NCBI GenBank assembly: GCA_964640665.1
Contig: CAZXHT010000008.1
Location: 30,022-94,021 of the forward strand
Length of the DNA stretch: 64,000 nt
Direction: 5' to 3'
DNA from: DATKYQ01 sp964640665
GTDB lineage: Bacteria > Myxococcota > B64-G9
Of this stretch, positions 39,173 through 47,364 are shown piece by piece. Made by a program: the position numbers and the translations under genes. The notes below the pieces were generated by a model. That model was not told the DNA's origin and ran no database searches. It saw only the letters and a program-made list of their open reading frames with translations. How positions within the stretch are numbered: position 1 is the stretch's first letter; each line of letters starts with the position of its first letter.

Positions 39173-42100
39173 ATGATCAAGAAGTCATATCTTGTCCTGT
39201 CGTGCGCGCTCGCGGCCTGGGCACTGCTTGCGGGTTGCTCGGACGAGATCGCCGGGCCTAACCGGGCGCCGGTGGCCAACGCCGGGCTCGACCAGGTCGT
39301 GATAGTCAATGACACGGTCTTTCTGGACGGCGGCGGCAGCTTCGATCCAGACGGCGACAAGCTGATCTACCACTGGAAATTGCTTGTGGCCCCGGGTATT
39401 GACGCCCCGATTGCCGGCGACGATCAGACGGGAAAGGCAACATTCGTCCCCAATGCGGGCGGGCTGTGGCTGGTGGCGCTGGTGGTCGACGACGGCAGGC
39501 TGAAATCGGAGCCGGACATAGTGCAGGTGCGCGCCAGTGAATGCGGAGACTGCAGCGATGGTTTGTATTGCAACGGTGTCGAAATCTGCGTGGCTGGAAA
39601 GTGCGAGCCCGGTACGCCTCCCGATTGCTCGGCATTCGAAAACGATTGCAACGGCTCGACCTGTGACGAGGCGAACAATCGCTGTGTCGCCGTGCCGGTC
39701 GCGGATGGCACGGCATGCACGGACGACGATCTCTTTTGCACGGGACCCGAGCGGTGCCAGGCGGGTGTCTGCGCGGGCATGGGTAATCCCTGTACGCCGC
39801 CTGCCGACTGCGACGAGCAACAAGACACTTGCGGTGACTGCGGAAACGGCGTCGTTGACAATGGCGAGCAGTGCGACCCCGGAGCGCCCCGGAACGATCA
39901 TTGTTGCGATGCGGGGAACTGCAGCTGGACGTTGGCGGGAGAGATGGACCCGCAGGTATTCTGCACGGGTGCGCCGGAGTGCCGGCTCGATGTCTGCGAC
40001 GGTTCCGGTTCTTGCACCATAATTAACGTGACGGACGGGACTCCGTGCACGGACGACCAGTTGTTCTGCACGGGGATCGAGGAATGCCGGGACGGCGTGT
40101 GCACGAGTATAGGCGATCCCTGCCCGGGCGGCGACTGCAATCATTGCAATGAGGCGGGAGACGGCTGCTTCGACCCGGTTGGGGCTGCCTGCAACGGCGG
40201 GGATGACAATTTCTGCAACTCAACCTGCGACGGCGCCGGAAACTGTACGGGCTCGCCTGTTGATTGTCCGGAGGAGGACGGAAACGCCTGCACGTTTCCG
40301 ACTTGTATAGGGGCAACCGGGAGCTGCACCGAGATGTGTAATACTGGCTGTATGATTCTGGATGTGAACGACCCGGGAACCCTGGGTGGTCAGACGCCTC
40401 TTGCTATAGACATCTGCAATCCCGGCGCAGACCTGTCCGCATTCGTCTGCTTCTCCGACAGGAACAATGACGGCATGCTTCTCGAGAACGACTTCGAGGC
40501 CGGCCTCGGGCAATTTACGTCATCCGGCAGCGTGACCCTGGACGGGGCCGCGCAGAACCCCGACACTCACGTTCCCGGCACGCAGGGCGTGAAGATTTGC
40601 GATAAAGGTTCCGTGCTGTCGGCAGCGATCGATACATCCAATCACTACGACATAGGCTTCAAGTTCTCCATGGCCGCGGCCACGCTGTCCGGCAACAAGA
40701 AGATGATCGAGGCGGCCTACTACAACGGTTCGGTCTGGAGAACGCTGGCCCTTGCCGGAGACGGATTGACACCGTCCTACCAGGACTTCTTTCTCTTCTT
40801 GCCTCCCGATGCCGACGACAATCCGAACCTGGAAATACGTTTCCTGGTGACAAATCCCTCCGCTGCCGGCGACTGCGCCTATGTGGATGACGTCCAGGTG
40901 GTGGACATGCCGGATTGGTCGCCGATCCAGGTGCTGCTTAGCGCCGGTTTCGATTCGAGCCTGGCGCCCTTCTCCGCGTACGATCCGGATGGTGATGATG
41001 ATGATGTCGAGCGCGGTTGGTATAACAATGATTGGCGTGTCCTGATCACCGACCACAAGGATGCGAACATTTATCTGAGTCAGGCGGCTCAGCTCGACAC
41101 GACCGGCGTCGATCCATACGATTTCCTGGTCGTCTCCTGGATCTGGAGGCAAGAAGGTGATCTCGATCTTGGCAGGTATGTCTTCGCGGAGTACTCGGTG
41201 GACGACGGGGCGAAATGGCGGCAGCTTAGCGCGATCGGCCAAGGGGACGCGCCCGGTTGGTACGTGAGATACATGGCCGTGCTGCCCTGCGAGGCCGTCG
41301 GGATCCCGAACCTGCGCCTGAGGTTCATAGGCCCCGCCTCGGCCGAAAACCAGGATAACCGCGGCATGGTGGTAGACAATATTAAAGTTACCGAACTCGC
41401 GCCAACCTACCGAGTGGATTCCTTCGGCGGCTTCAGCGACGCCGGCGATGGGATCTACAACGCGGACATGAGTTCGGTAACGCCGGGCACGGCGACCGTC
41501 ATCTGCCGCCTTGGATGCGGGCCGGACGAGCTGTGGTCGAACGAGGACACGGTCTCTTTCGCGGGTACGACCAGTACCTTCGGGGAGAACGACACATCTT
41601 CTCTCACCAACGACTACCGGGACGTGACCGAGGATGTCTCGGTTTTAGGCTGGGAGCGGGATCGGAACTTCGATCAGGGGTCCGACGAAGACGGGCACGA
41701 GGTGCAATATTGGGCCTATTTATGGATCAGGTTCGACATTTCCTCCATCCCTCCCGGTGCCACGATCCACGCCGTCAAGCTGCATCTGTACAGTCCCTGG
41801 AGAGGAGGAAACTCTTGGGACAGCGATCAGGTCTACAAGCTCGCCGCGGCCGGCGAATCAACGCCGGGAACCGGCTGGATCGAAACCAGCGCCACCTGGA
41901 ACCACTATGATGGCACGAACGACTGGAGCGGGGGCAACGACGGCGGGGCGGGAGACCGCGGAGCCGTCCTGTCCATGCTTACGATACCCCAGCCCGTGGA
42001 TGATCGCTGGTTCACGTGGACGCTGAATAACGACGGATTGATTTACGTACAGGGCAAGTTGTCAGGGACGGTCAGCTTCACCCTGTATGGCACTGTGGAC

Positions 42101-42178
42101 ACCTACAACCGGCAATTCCAGGCCTCCGAACGCGACGACGGCAGGCGCCCATATCTCGAGATCAGTTACAGTCAGTAG
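39173..42178 (+). CDS. Giant Cys-rich lipoprotein C with DNRLRE/CBM96-like C-terminus
   Basis: A 1001-residue protein. ATG 39173 has AGGAG 8 nt upstream (GTG 39170 is an alternative). Lipobox LLAGC, then SDEIAGPNRAPVANAGLDQ and a PKD/REJ-like domain; Cys-rich modules to about residue 385 (CGDCSDGLYCNGVEIC, CGNGVVDNGEQCDPGAPRNDHCC). Two jelly-roll modules (about 430-740) contain FEAGLGQFTSSGSV and VLLSAGFDSSLAPFSAYDPD. The linker GDGIYNADMSS…VICRLGC follows. The last 205 residues form a DNRLRE-type sandwich (WIRFDISSIPPGATIHAVKLHLYSP, GWIETSATWNHYDGTNDWSGG, DDGRRPYLEISYSQ), a fold now linked to carbohydrate binding. The first 150 codons share long near-identical DNA with the mini gene. Confidence 0.88.
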   Translation: MIKKSYLVLSCALAAWALLAGCSDEIAGPNRAPVANAGLDQVVIVNDTVFLDGGGSFDPDGDKLIYHWKLLVAPGIDAPIAGDDQTGKATFVPNAGGLWLVALVVDDGRLKSEPDIVQVRASECGDCSDGLYCNGVEICVAGKCEPGTPPDCSAFENDCNGSTCDEANNRCVAVPVADGTACTDDDLFCTGPERCQAGVCAGMGNPCTPPADCDEQQDTCGDCGNGVVDNGEQCDPGAPRNDHCCDAGNCSWTLAGEMDPQVFCTGAPECRLDVCDGSGSCTIINVTDGTPCTDDQLFCTGIEECRDGVCTSIGDPCPGGDCNHCNEAGDGCFDPVGAACNGGDDNFCNSTCDGAGNCTGSPVDCPEEDGNACTFPTCIGATGSCTEMCNTGCMILDVNDPGTLGGQTPLAIDICNPGADLSAFVCFSDRNNDGMLLENDFEAGLGQFTSSGSVTLDGAAQNPDTHVPGTQGVKICDKGSVLSAAIDTSNHYDIGFKFSMAAATLSGNKKMIEAAYYNGSVWRTLALAGDGLTPSYQDFFLFLPPDADDNPNLEIRFLVTNPSAAGDCAYVDDVQVVDMPDWSPIQVLLSAGFDSSLAPFSAYDPDGDDDDVERGWYNNDWRVLITDHKDANIYLSQAAQLDTTGVDPYDFLVVSWIWRQEGDLDLGRYVFAEYSVDDGAKWRQLSAIGQGDAPGWYVRYMAVLPCEAVGIPNLRLRFIGPASAENQDNRGMVVDNIKVTELAPTYRVDSFGGFSDAGDGIYNADMSSVTPGTATVICRLGCGPDELWSNEDTVSFAGTTSTFGENDTSSLTNDYRDVTEDVSVLGWERDRNFDQGSDEDGHEVQYWAYLWIRFDISSIPPGATIHAVKLHLYSPWRGGNSWDSDQVYKLAAAGESTPGTGWIETSATWNHYDGTNDWSGGNDGGAGDRGAVLSMLTIPQPVDDRWFTWTLNNDGLIYVQGKLSGTVSFTLYGTVDTYNRQFQASERDDGRRPYLEISYSQ

Positions 42179-42219
42179 CCGCAACTGAGTGATTGGATCC
42201 GTAGTCGTTCAGGCCGGAT

Positions 42220-43155
42220 TTATCTGAACCGAATGCCGTAGACGGTGGTCTCGCTTGTGCCGGAGCCGGAAGTGGCCAGCACGGCGGCGGTAGTGGCACC
42301 GCCCGCCGCCACCACCCCCACCACCGTCCAGAACCACCAGCTTCGATACCAGGCGGGTGCCTGCTTGCGCTCTTCGTAGGCTTGGTCATCTGCCGGAAGT
42401 GTCAAAGGCTCGTAGCGTTCGCCGGCCGGAGGTTCAGATGGAGTTTTTTTGCCTCCAGCGCCGCCGGCCGTTGCCGCCTGGGCCGCAAGCGGTGCAGCAG
42501 CCACCACCGGTGCCTCCAGCTGGAAGGTTCGTTCTTCCCCGGGCAAGCGCTTGAGCACGGCCCCGTGGCGGTTCAGGAGTTCGAAGCGGTACTCGGCCCG
42601 CCGCCCCTTCATGTCTTGGGGCAGGCGGAAGACGAACTCGCCAATCCCCTTTATACGCCGGGCCGACGTTTTCCATAAAGAGGCCGGCCCCGTGTGGTAG
42701 CCCAAACGCAACGATGCCGCAAGCTTGAAAGGGTTGGCAGCCAAAACCAGGGTGAGCTTCGCACCGGCGATGGAATCCAGGCCGGGCGGCTGGTGGGACA
42801 TTGCGAGAGGTTTTTGCGAGCGGGATATGGCCTTGGCCTGGTAAAAGGGAGCCGAGAGCTTGGGCGAGATGTCCGGCGCCAGCGAAAAACCGGGATCGAG
42901 GGCCAGCAGTTTGCGGAAAGTCTCCACTGCTCGTTCCGGCCTTCCAAGAGCGCTCTGGCAGAGTCCCAGCAGGTGATAGGCGGCCACTACCCGGGAAGGC
43001 CCGCTCCGCGCGGAGCGAAACACCTTGCGGACAACCCGCAGCGCCTTCTGGAATTCCATGTCATCGAAGAAGGCGCTCGCCTGAGAGAGGGGATCCTGGG
43101 CGGCGGACGCCCACGGGACGAGAAGGAGAAAGATGATGACCAGCAAGCGTTTCAT
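42220..43155 (-). CDS. TPR-type secreted or membrane protein with C-terminal anchor
   Basis: A 311-residue protein. ATG 43155 is chosen for its GGGAGG and the signal peptide that follows (MKRLLVIIFLLLVPWASAAQ). Residues of about 25-100 are TPR-like (SQASAFFDDMEFQKALRVVRKVFRSA, LGLCQSALGRPERAVETFRKLLALDPGF). A beta-sandwich-like region (about 125-215) contains GAKLTLVLAANPFKLAASLRLGY and GEFVFRLPQDMKGRRAEYRFELLNRHG. After a Pro-rich stretch, a membrane span (YRSWWFWTVVGVVAAGGATTAAVLATSG) ends the protein. This plan is common beside PEGA kinases in myxobacteria. Function unknown. It converges with lipoprotein C and lies downstream of lipoprotein D. Confidence 0.8.
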   Translation of the reverse strand: MKRLLVIIFLLLVPWASAAQDPLSQASAFFDDMEFQKALRVVRKVFRSARSGPSRVVAAYHLLGLCQSALGRPERAVETFRKLLALDPGFSLAPDISPKLSAPFYQAKAISRSQKPLAMSHQPPGLDSIAGAKLTLVLAANPFKLAASLRLGYHTGPASLWKTSARRIKGIGEFVFRLPQDMKGRRAEYRFELLNRHGAVLKRLPGEERTFQLEAPVVAAAPLAAQAATAGGAGGKKTPSEPPAGERYEPLTLPADDQAYEERKQAPAWYRSWWFWTVVGVVAAGGATTAAVLATSGSGTSETTVYGIRFR

Positions 43156-43250
43156 GGGGTAGCCTCCCTTCGAACGATATTTCTTGCCCAGCTTACAACT
43201 CGCCAAGTCACCATGGTTTCCTCGCTGCCTCCGCTCAACGTGCCGTCTCA

Positions 43251-45149
43251 TCACCCGCCGCAGTTGTCGTTCATCTCATCGCAGTCGGCGGGGATGACGC
43301 AGGGGTTTCCAGTGCTTACACAGGTACCGGACCCGTCGCATTGCTCCGCTCCCGTGCAGAACAAGTCGTCGTCCGTACAGGCCGCCCCGGCCGCATCGAA
43401 GCAGCTGGCGGTCGCCTCCTGGCACGTATTGCACGTTGTCCCCGGACAAGGATCCCCCGTCCCGGCACACGCCCCGACACCGTTGCATTGCTCCGGACCG
43501 TTGCAGAACAAACCGTCGTCCGTGCAGGCCGTTGTCGGCGGATCGAAGCAGCTGTCCGTCGCCTCCTGGCACGTGTTGCATTCCGTCCCCGGACACGGAT
43601 CTCCGGATGACGCACAACTGCCAACTCCGTCGCAGCTCTCTGTACCGGTGCAGAACAAGCCGTCGTCAGTGCAAGGCGTCCCACTGGTCGCATTTGCAAA
43701 CGTGCATCCTCCCGATCCATCGCAGGCATCAAGCCGACATTCGGGCGCACCCGCACAGACACCCTGCGGATCCACTTCCCCGGACTCTATCCACTGGCAG
43801 GTGGTCGTATTACAGCAGTGATCGCCCGCCGGTGCCGCCGGATCGCACTGCTCACCCGAACTCACAACTCCATCGCCGCATCCTTGGCAAACATCATTTG
43901 ACTCGTCGCAATCAGATGGGTCTGAACAGGGATTGCCCGGTGATGAGCAACTACCCCCCCGGCACTCCTCTGTCCCGTTGCAGAACACACCGTCGCCCGT
44001 GCAGGCCGCTCCGTCCGTCTCGTCTGCCACGGTACACACGCCTGCTCCGTCACAAACGTCTATCTTGCACTCCGGCGCCCCCGAGCACAATCCCTGCGGA
44101 TCGGCCGAACCCGCGGCCGTCCAGGTGCATGTGACCATATCACAACAATTGTCGTTCTGCGGCGCGGCTGGATCGCAGTCTTCTACCTCACTGGCTATTC
44201 CGTCTCCGCAGGATACGCAGACATCGTTCTGCTCGTCACAGGGCTGACCGCCGGCCGCACAGGGGTCGCCGCTGCCGATGCAGCCTTTGACCGCGTCGCA
44301 GATCTCGGTCCCGTTGCAGTACAACCCGTCGTCCGAACAGTTGGCATCGTTCTGAGTGAACACGCAGGTGCCCGCTGCAACATTACAGGTATCATCGGTA
44401 CAGTCCACGCCGTCGTCGCAGTCATCGTCCAGCAAACAGGCAACACATTGGTTGTTCATCTCGTCGCAGACCAGGCTACCCGCCAAACAAGGGTCTCCAC
44501 TGCCCACACACCCGTTCTCGGCGTCGCAAATCTCCTGGCCGTTGCAGTACACGTCGTCGTCCGGACAAGCCGTGTCGTCCGGCGTGAACAGGCAGGTTCC
44601 CGCTTCGCAGGTATCCGTGGTGCAGGCGATCTCGTCATCGCAGTCGTCGTCTTGCTGGCAGGGGGTGATGCAATCTTCGTCGGTCTGGCCGTCGCAGTCG
44701 TTGTCTTGCCCGTCGCAAAGTTCGACGCCGTTGTTCGTCTCCCGGCAGCTCCAGGTGAGAGTTACAACGACCTCGTACGGCCCGGCCGCGCCGGCACCGG
44801 CGCGGGTACAGCCTCGCAGGATATCGGTCCTTTCGACGTCCAGGGCGCGGGCGAAAAAGAGCATCTCGCCCCGCCCGATTACGTTCAGAGAGCGAGAACC
44901 TTCAGCGGAGGGGTAGTCCGCCTCGATCCGATCGGCTATTTCGTAATCCGCATCGCCCGGCTTGGCCGTGCCGGCGATCAGTGTATCGCAGGTTGCTCCC
45001 TGGCCGGGCGTTATGGCGAAGACCTCCACGGAAGTCGTATTCTGCCTGGCTTCCTCGTCGGGAAAGACCACCGTCACCCAGAAGTTGGCCGCCGAAGAAC
45101 AGGCCACCAGGAGAAGGATAGCCAATCCGCCGCTTATCTTTGCGCGCAT
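43251..45149 (-). CDS. Cys-rich lipoprotein D with MopE-like motif (opposite strand)
   Basis: A 632-residue relative of the cluster with a different N-terminus. ATG 45149 follows GAGG by 6 nt; the signal ends LLLVAC (Cys near residue 17). Residues of about 20-135 form a domain unlike PKD/REJ (FWVTVVFPDEEARQNTTSVEVFAI, GRGEMLFFARALDVERTDILRGC). Next is CDGQDNDCDGQTDEDC, a MopE/calcium-type motif, then Cys-rich modules to the end: CTTDTCEAGTCLFTPDDTACPDD, CGDGIASEVEDCDPAAPQNDNCC and CGDGVVSSGEQCDPAAPAGDHCC. It stops directly after a module (PADCDEMNDNCGG) with no C-terminal domain. It diverges from the kinase gene. Confidence 0.85.
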   Translation of the reverse strand: MRAKISGGLAILLLVACSSAANFWVTVVFPDEEARQNTTSVEVFAITPGQGATCDTLIAGTAKPGDADYEIADRIEADYPSAEGSRSLNVIGRGEMLFFARALDVERTDILRGCTRAGAGAAGPYEVVVTLTWSCRETNNGVELCDGQDNDCDGQTDEDCITPCQQDDDCDDEIACTTDTCEAGTCLFTPDDTACPDDDVYCNGQEICDAENGCVGSGDPCLAGSLVCDEMNNQCVACLLDDDCDDGVDCTDDTCNVAAGTCVFTQNDANCSDDGLYCNGTEICDAVKGCIGSGDPCAAGGQPCDEQNDVCVSCGDGIASEVEDCDPAAPQNDNCCDMVTCTWTAAGSADPQGLCSGAPECKIDVCDGAGVCTVADETDGAACTGDGVFCNGTEECRGGSCSSPGNPCSDPSDCDESNDVCQGCGDGVVSSGEQCDPAAPAGDHCCNTTTCQWIESGEVDPQGVCAGAPECRLDACDGSGGCTFANATSGTPCTDDGLFCTGTESCDGVGSCASSGDPCPGTECNTCQEATDSCFDPPTTACTDDGLFCNGPEQCNGVGACAGTGDPCPGTTCNTCQEATASCFDAAGAACTDDDLFCTGAEQCDGSGTCVSTGNPCVIPADCDEMNDNCGG

Positions 45150-45210
45150 CACACACCTCGCCATTCGGCCGACTCCCATGGGTCGGCTCAAGGCTGTTAT
45201 CATTTCCTGT

Positions 45211-45239
45211 AATATAGCAAACCGTATTCGTTTTCTCAA
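45211..45239 (-). promoter_or_regulatory. Sigma-70 promoter of lipoprotein D
   Basis: Minus strand TTGAGA (45234-45239), 17 nt, TATATT (45211-45216). Good boxes; a leader of about 55 nt runs to ATG 45149. Confidence 0.6.
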
Positions 45240-45260
45240 TGCGCGAGTGGCTCGAGGTTG

Positions 45261-45290
45261 TTGCCAAACCCCCCCCGGCGGTACTATTAT
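45261..45290 (+). promoter_or_regulatory. Sigma-70 promoter of the kinase gene, probably giving a leaderless mRNA
   Basis: TTGCCA (45261-45266), 18 nt, TATTAT (45285-45290). The GTG at 45298 lies 8 nt past the -10, where transcription should begin. Confidence 0.5.
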
Positions 45291-45297
45291 CTCTGCC

Positions 45298-47145
45298 GTG
45301 CCCCGGACACCCGAAAGGCTCGGCAAGTACGAACTGCTTGCGCTGTTGGCAAGCGGGGGAATGGCGGAGATCCATCTGGCCCGACAGACGGGTATCGGCG
45401 GATTCGAACGGCTGGTGGTGGTAAAGCGAATCCTGCCCAACCTGGCCCGGCAGAAGAAGTTCGTCGAGATGTTCTTCGACGAGGCGAGTATCGCCGCCCA
45501 GTTGAACCACCCCAACATAGTCCAGATCTACGAGATCGGCAAGGAGGGAGACGACTACTTCATCGCCATGGAGTACCTGGAGGGCGAGAGCCTGGGTTAC
45601 CTGGTGCGGGCGGCCAGAAAGCGGGGAAAGAACCTTCCCGCCGGGCTGGCCGCCGGCATCGTGATGCAAGTGTGCGACGGGCTGGCCTTCGCCCATCGCT
45701 TCAGCGACATGAGCGGCCGGCACCTGGGAATAGTCCACCGCGACGTAAGCCCGCAGAACATCATAGTTTTGTTCTCCGGAGGGGTGAAGTTGGTCGATTT
45801 CGGCATTGCCAAGGCGGCCTCCAAGATCCACCAGACCCGGGTGGGCACCCTGAAGGGCAAGTTCTCCTACATGTCTCCCGAGCAGATGCTGTCCAAACCC
45901 GTAGACGCCCGTTCGGACATCTTCTCCCTGGGGGTACTGCTGTGGGAACTGCTGGCCCGCCGACGCCTTTTCAAGCGCGAGGGCGAAGCGGCCACCCTGC
46001 AGGCCGTGCTGAACGATCATATTCCTCCCCTGGATGAGATACGACCGGGCCTGCCGGCAAGCCTGGCGACGGTGACATCTCGGGCACTGGAGAGGGACCC
46101 GGAGGATCGATTTCAGATCGCCGAGGATATGTCCGCCGCCATCCGCGAGCATCTGCGGGCGAGTGGAACGGGCGCCGGCATGCCGGAGATCGCCGCCTTC
46201 GTAGAGGAAGTATTCGGCGAGCGGGCCAGGACCAAGCAGCGCATACTGCAACAACTCGAGAGCGCTGAGAAACCCTCCAGTCTAGGCGCCCTGAAGCCGG
46301 ACACGGAAGAGTCGTTGCCCTCTCGCTCAAAGCTTCAGTCCGAGTCGGGACAAGAACCGGTCGCAACGAAGAGTTGGTTCGTCGGTCCACCGCAGGCTTT
46401 CGTGGGTACGACGGGCAGTCGAAGGCGCAAGATGGTGGCGGGTCTTGGAGTCGTGTGCCTGGCGGGTATTGTCGTGCTTGCCGGCTGGTGGTTGGGCGCC
46501 GGTCGTTCCGCTGTGGGGAACGTCCCCGGCAAGAAAGCGTCTGTCAGTCATGTGACGACCATCCGCAGTGGCGGAGCCCCGCCGCCCGGTGCCAAGCAGG
46601 CAGAGCCGAAATCGCGACCAGCGGAGATTGCAGTCGGCGACGGGCTTGCTCAGAAGCCCGGTGGGAAGGCGAAAGAACCAAAGCGGCCGGCGCTTCTGAC
46701 CATAACCAGCCGTCCGGCCGGGTGCCGGGCGACAATAGACGGGGTGGAAGTTCCCGGCCGAACGCCCTTGACAGACGTTGGAACCGAACCCGGTGCCGAA
46801 CACCTGGTGGCGGTGACCTGCGGCAGCCAAACAAGCCGGCCCCAGCGGGTAGTGGCCGGGCCGCGGGAAAAACGCCGGCTGCATTTTATTGTGAGGCAAA
46901 AGGCCGTGCCGGCCTCTGCCGTAAAGCGCAAGGCTTTCGGTTTTCTCAAGCTCAACACGACGCCCTGGAGCAAGGTCTACCGGGGAGAGCGCAAGCTGGG
47001 TATGACGCCCTTGGCGGGAGTGAGACTTCCCCCCGGCAAGCACTCTTTGCGGGCGGTAAACGAGGCCAAGGGCTTGAGCAAAACCTTCTCGGTTACCATC
47101 CAGCCCGGCCGAACCACCAAGCTTAAGCTAAGGCTGGACCGCTAG
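45298..47145 (+). CDS. Hanks-type Ser/Thr protein kinase with PEGA domains
   Basis: A 615-residue membrane kinase. The kinase domain (about 8-285) has the Gly-rich loop LLASGGMAEIHLAR, Lys in VVVKRIL, the catalytic loop HRDVSPQN (the form typical of myxobacterial kinases), DFG and SPEQ. It is therefore likely active. After a linker, one membrane span (about 380-400, GLGVVCLAGIVVLAGWWLGA) leads to two PEGA-type beta domains outside (about 464-530 LTITSRPAGCRATIDGVEVPGRTPL, and about 545-610 FLKLNTTPWSKVYRGERKLGMTPL). PEGA domains are thought to bind surface ligands. GTG 45298 is chosen because the kinase domain starts just after it and no Shine-Dalgarno is seen; earlier in-frame ATGs lie in the divergent promoter. 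It could regulate the neighbouring lipoproteins (inference). Confidence 0.9.
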   Translation: MPRTPERLGKYELLALLASGGMAEIHLARQTGIGGFERLVVVKRILPNLARQKKFVEMFFDEASIAAQLNHPNIVQIYEIGKEGDDYFIAMEYLEGESLGYLVRAARKRGKNLPAGLAAGIVMQVCDGLAFAHRFSDMSGRHLGIVHRDVSPQNIIVLFSGGVKLVDFGIAKAASKIHQTRVGTLKGKFSYMSPEQMLSKPVDARSDIFSLGVLLWELLARRRLFKREGEAATLQAVLNDHIPPLDEIRPGLPASLATVTSRALERDPEDRFQIAEDMSAAIREHLRASGTGAGMPEIAAFVEEVFGERARTKQRILQQLESAEKPSSLGALKPDTEESLPSRSKLQSESGQEPVATKSWFVGPPQAFVGTTGSRRRKMVAGLGVVCLAGIVVLAGWWLGAGRSAVGNVPGKKASVSHVTTIRSGGAPPPGAKQAEPKSRPAEIAVGDGLAQKPGGKAKEPKRPALLTITSRPAGCRATIDGVEVPGRTPLTDVGTEPGAEHLVAVTCGSQTSRPQRVVAGPREKRRLHFIVRQKAVPASAVKRKAFGFLKLNTTPWSKVYRGERKLGMTPLAGVRLPPGKHSLRAVNEAKGLSKTFSVTIQPGRTTKLKLRLDR

Positions 47146-47155
47146 GCACTTTTAA

Positions 47156-47171
47156 TGGCAAACGCGTTGCA
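47156..47171 (+). promoter_or_regulatory. Sigma-54-type site between the kinase gene and lipoprotein E
   Basis: TGGCAAACGCGTTGCA matches TGGCACGNNNNTTGCW except at positions 6 and 7. It starts 11 bp after the kinase stop. The predicted start, about 47182, runs directly into the gene relic at 47180-47230 and reaches lipoprotein E 183 nt later. Confidence 0.45.
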
Positions 47172-47179
47172 TTGCGGCA

Positions 47180-47230
47180 GAGCGCGACGACGGTAGGCGC
47201 CCGTACATCGAGATCGGCTACAGCGAGTAG
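47180..47230 (+). pseudogene. 3' relic of a lipoprotein-C-type gene
   Basis: Translated in frame, this reads ERDDGRRPYIEIGYSE and a TAG stop, matching the last residues of lipoprotein C (ERDDGRRPYLEISYSQ, stop). The DNA after the stop also matches (CCGCAA). No upstream coding frame remains, so a paralogue was deleted here, leaving its tail. Confidence 0.85.
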
Positions 47231-47302
47231 CCGCAAGTTGCTCTATGTATGCCGGGCTGCGAAATCTGCGAATCACAGGAATGAACGGATCGTACGGGAC
47301 CT

Positions 47303-47331
47303 TTCGCAAACCTGCACCTGCATGATAGAGT
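47303..47331 (+). promoter_or_regulatory. Promoter block of lipoprotein E, copy of the mini-gene promoter
   Basis: TTCGCA (47303-47308), 17 nt, TAGAGT (47326-47331). About 68 bp from 47298 to the GTG are similar to 33866-33934, evidence that promoter and 5' end were duplicated together. Confidence 0.5.
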
Positions 47332-47364
47332 AGTGATGTAACCAACGGACAAGGGGATGTTCTG

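Noticed and set aside
43210..43234. Sigma-54 site upstream of the TPR gene on the minus strand
   Set aside because: Spacing fits but the -12 half reads AAGC and the -24 half has two mismatches.
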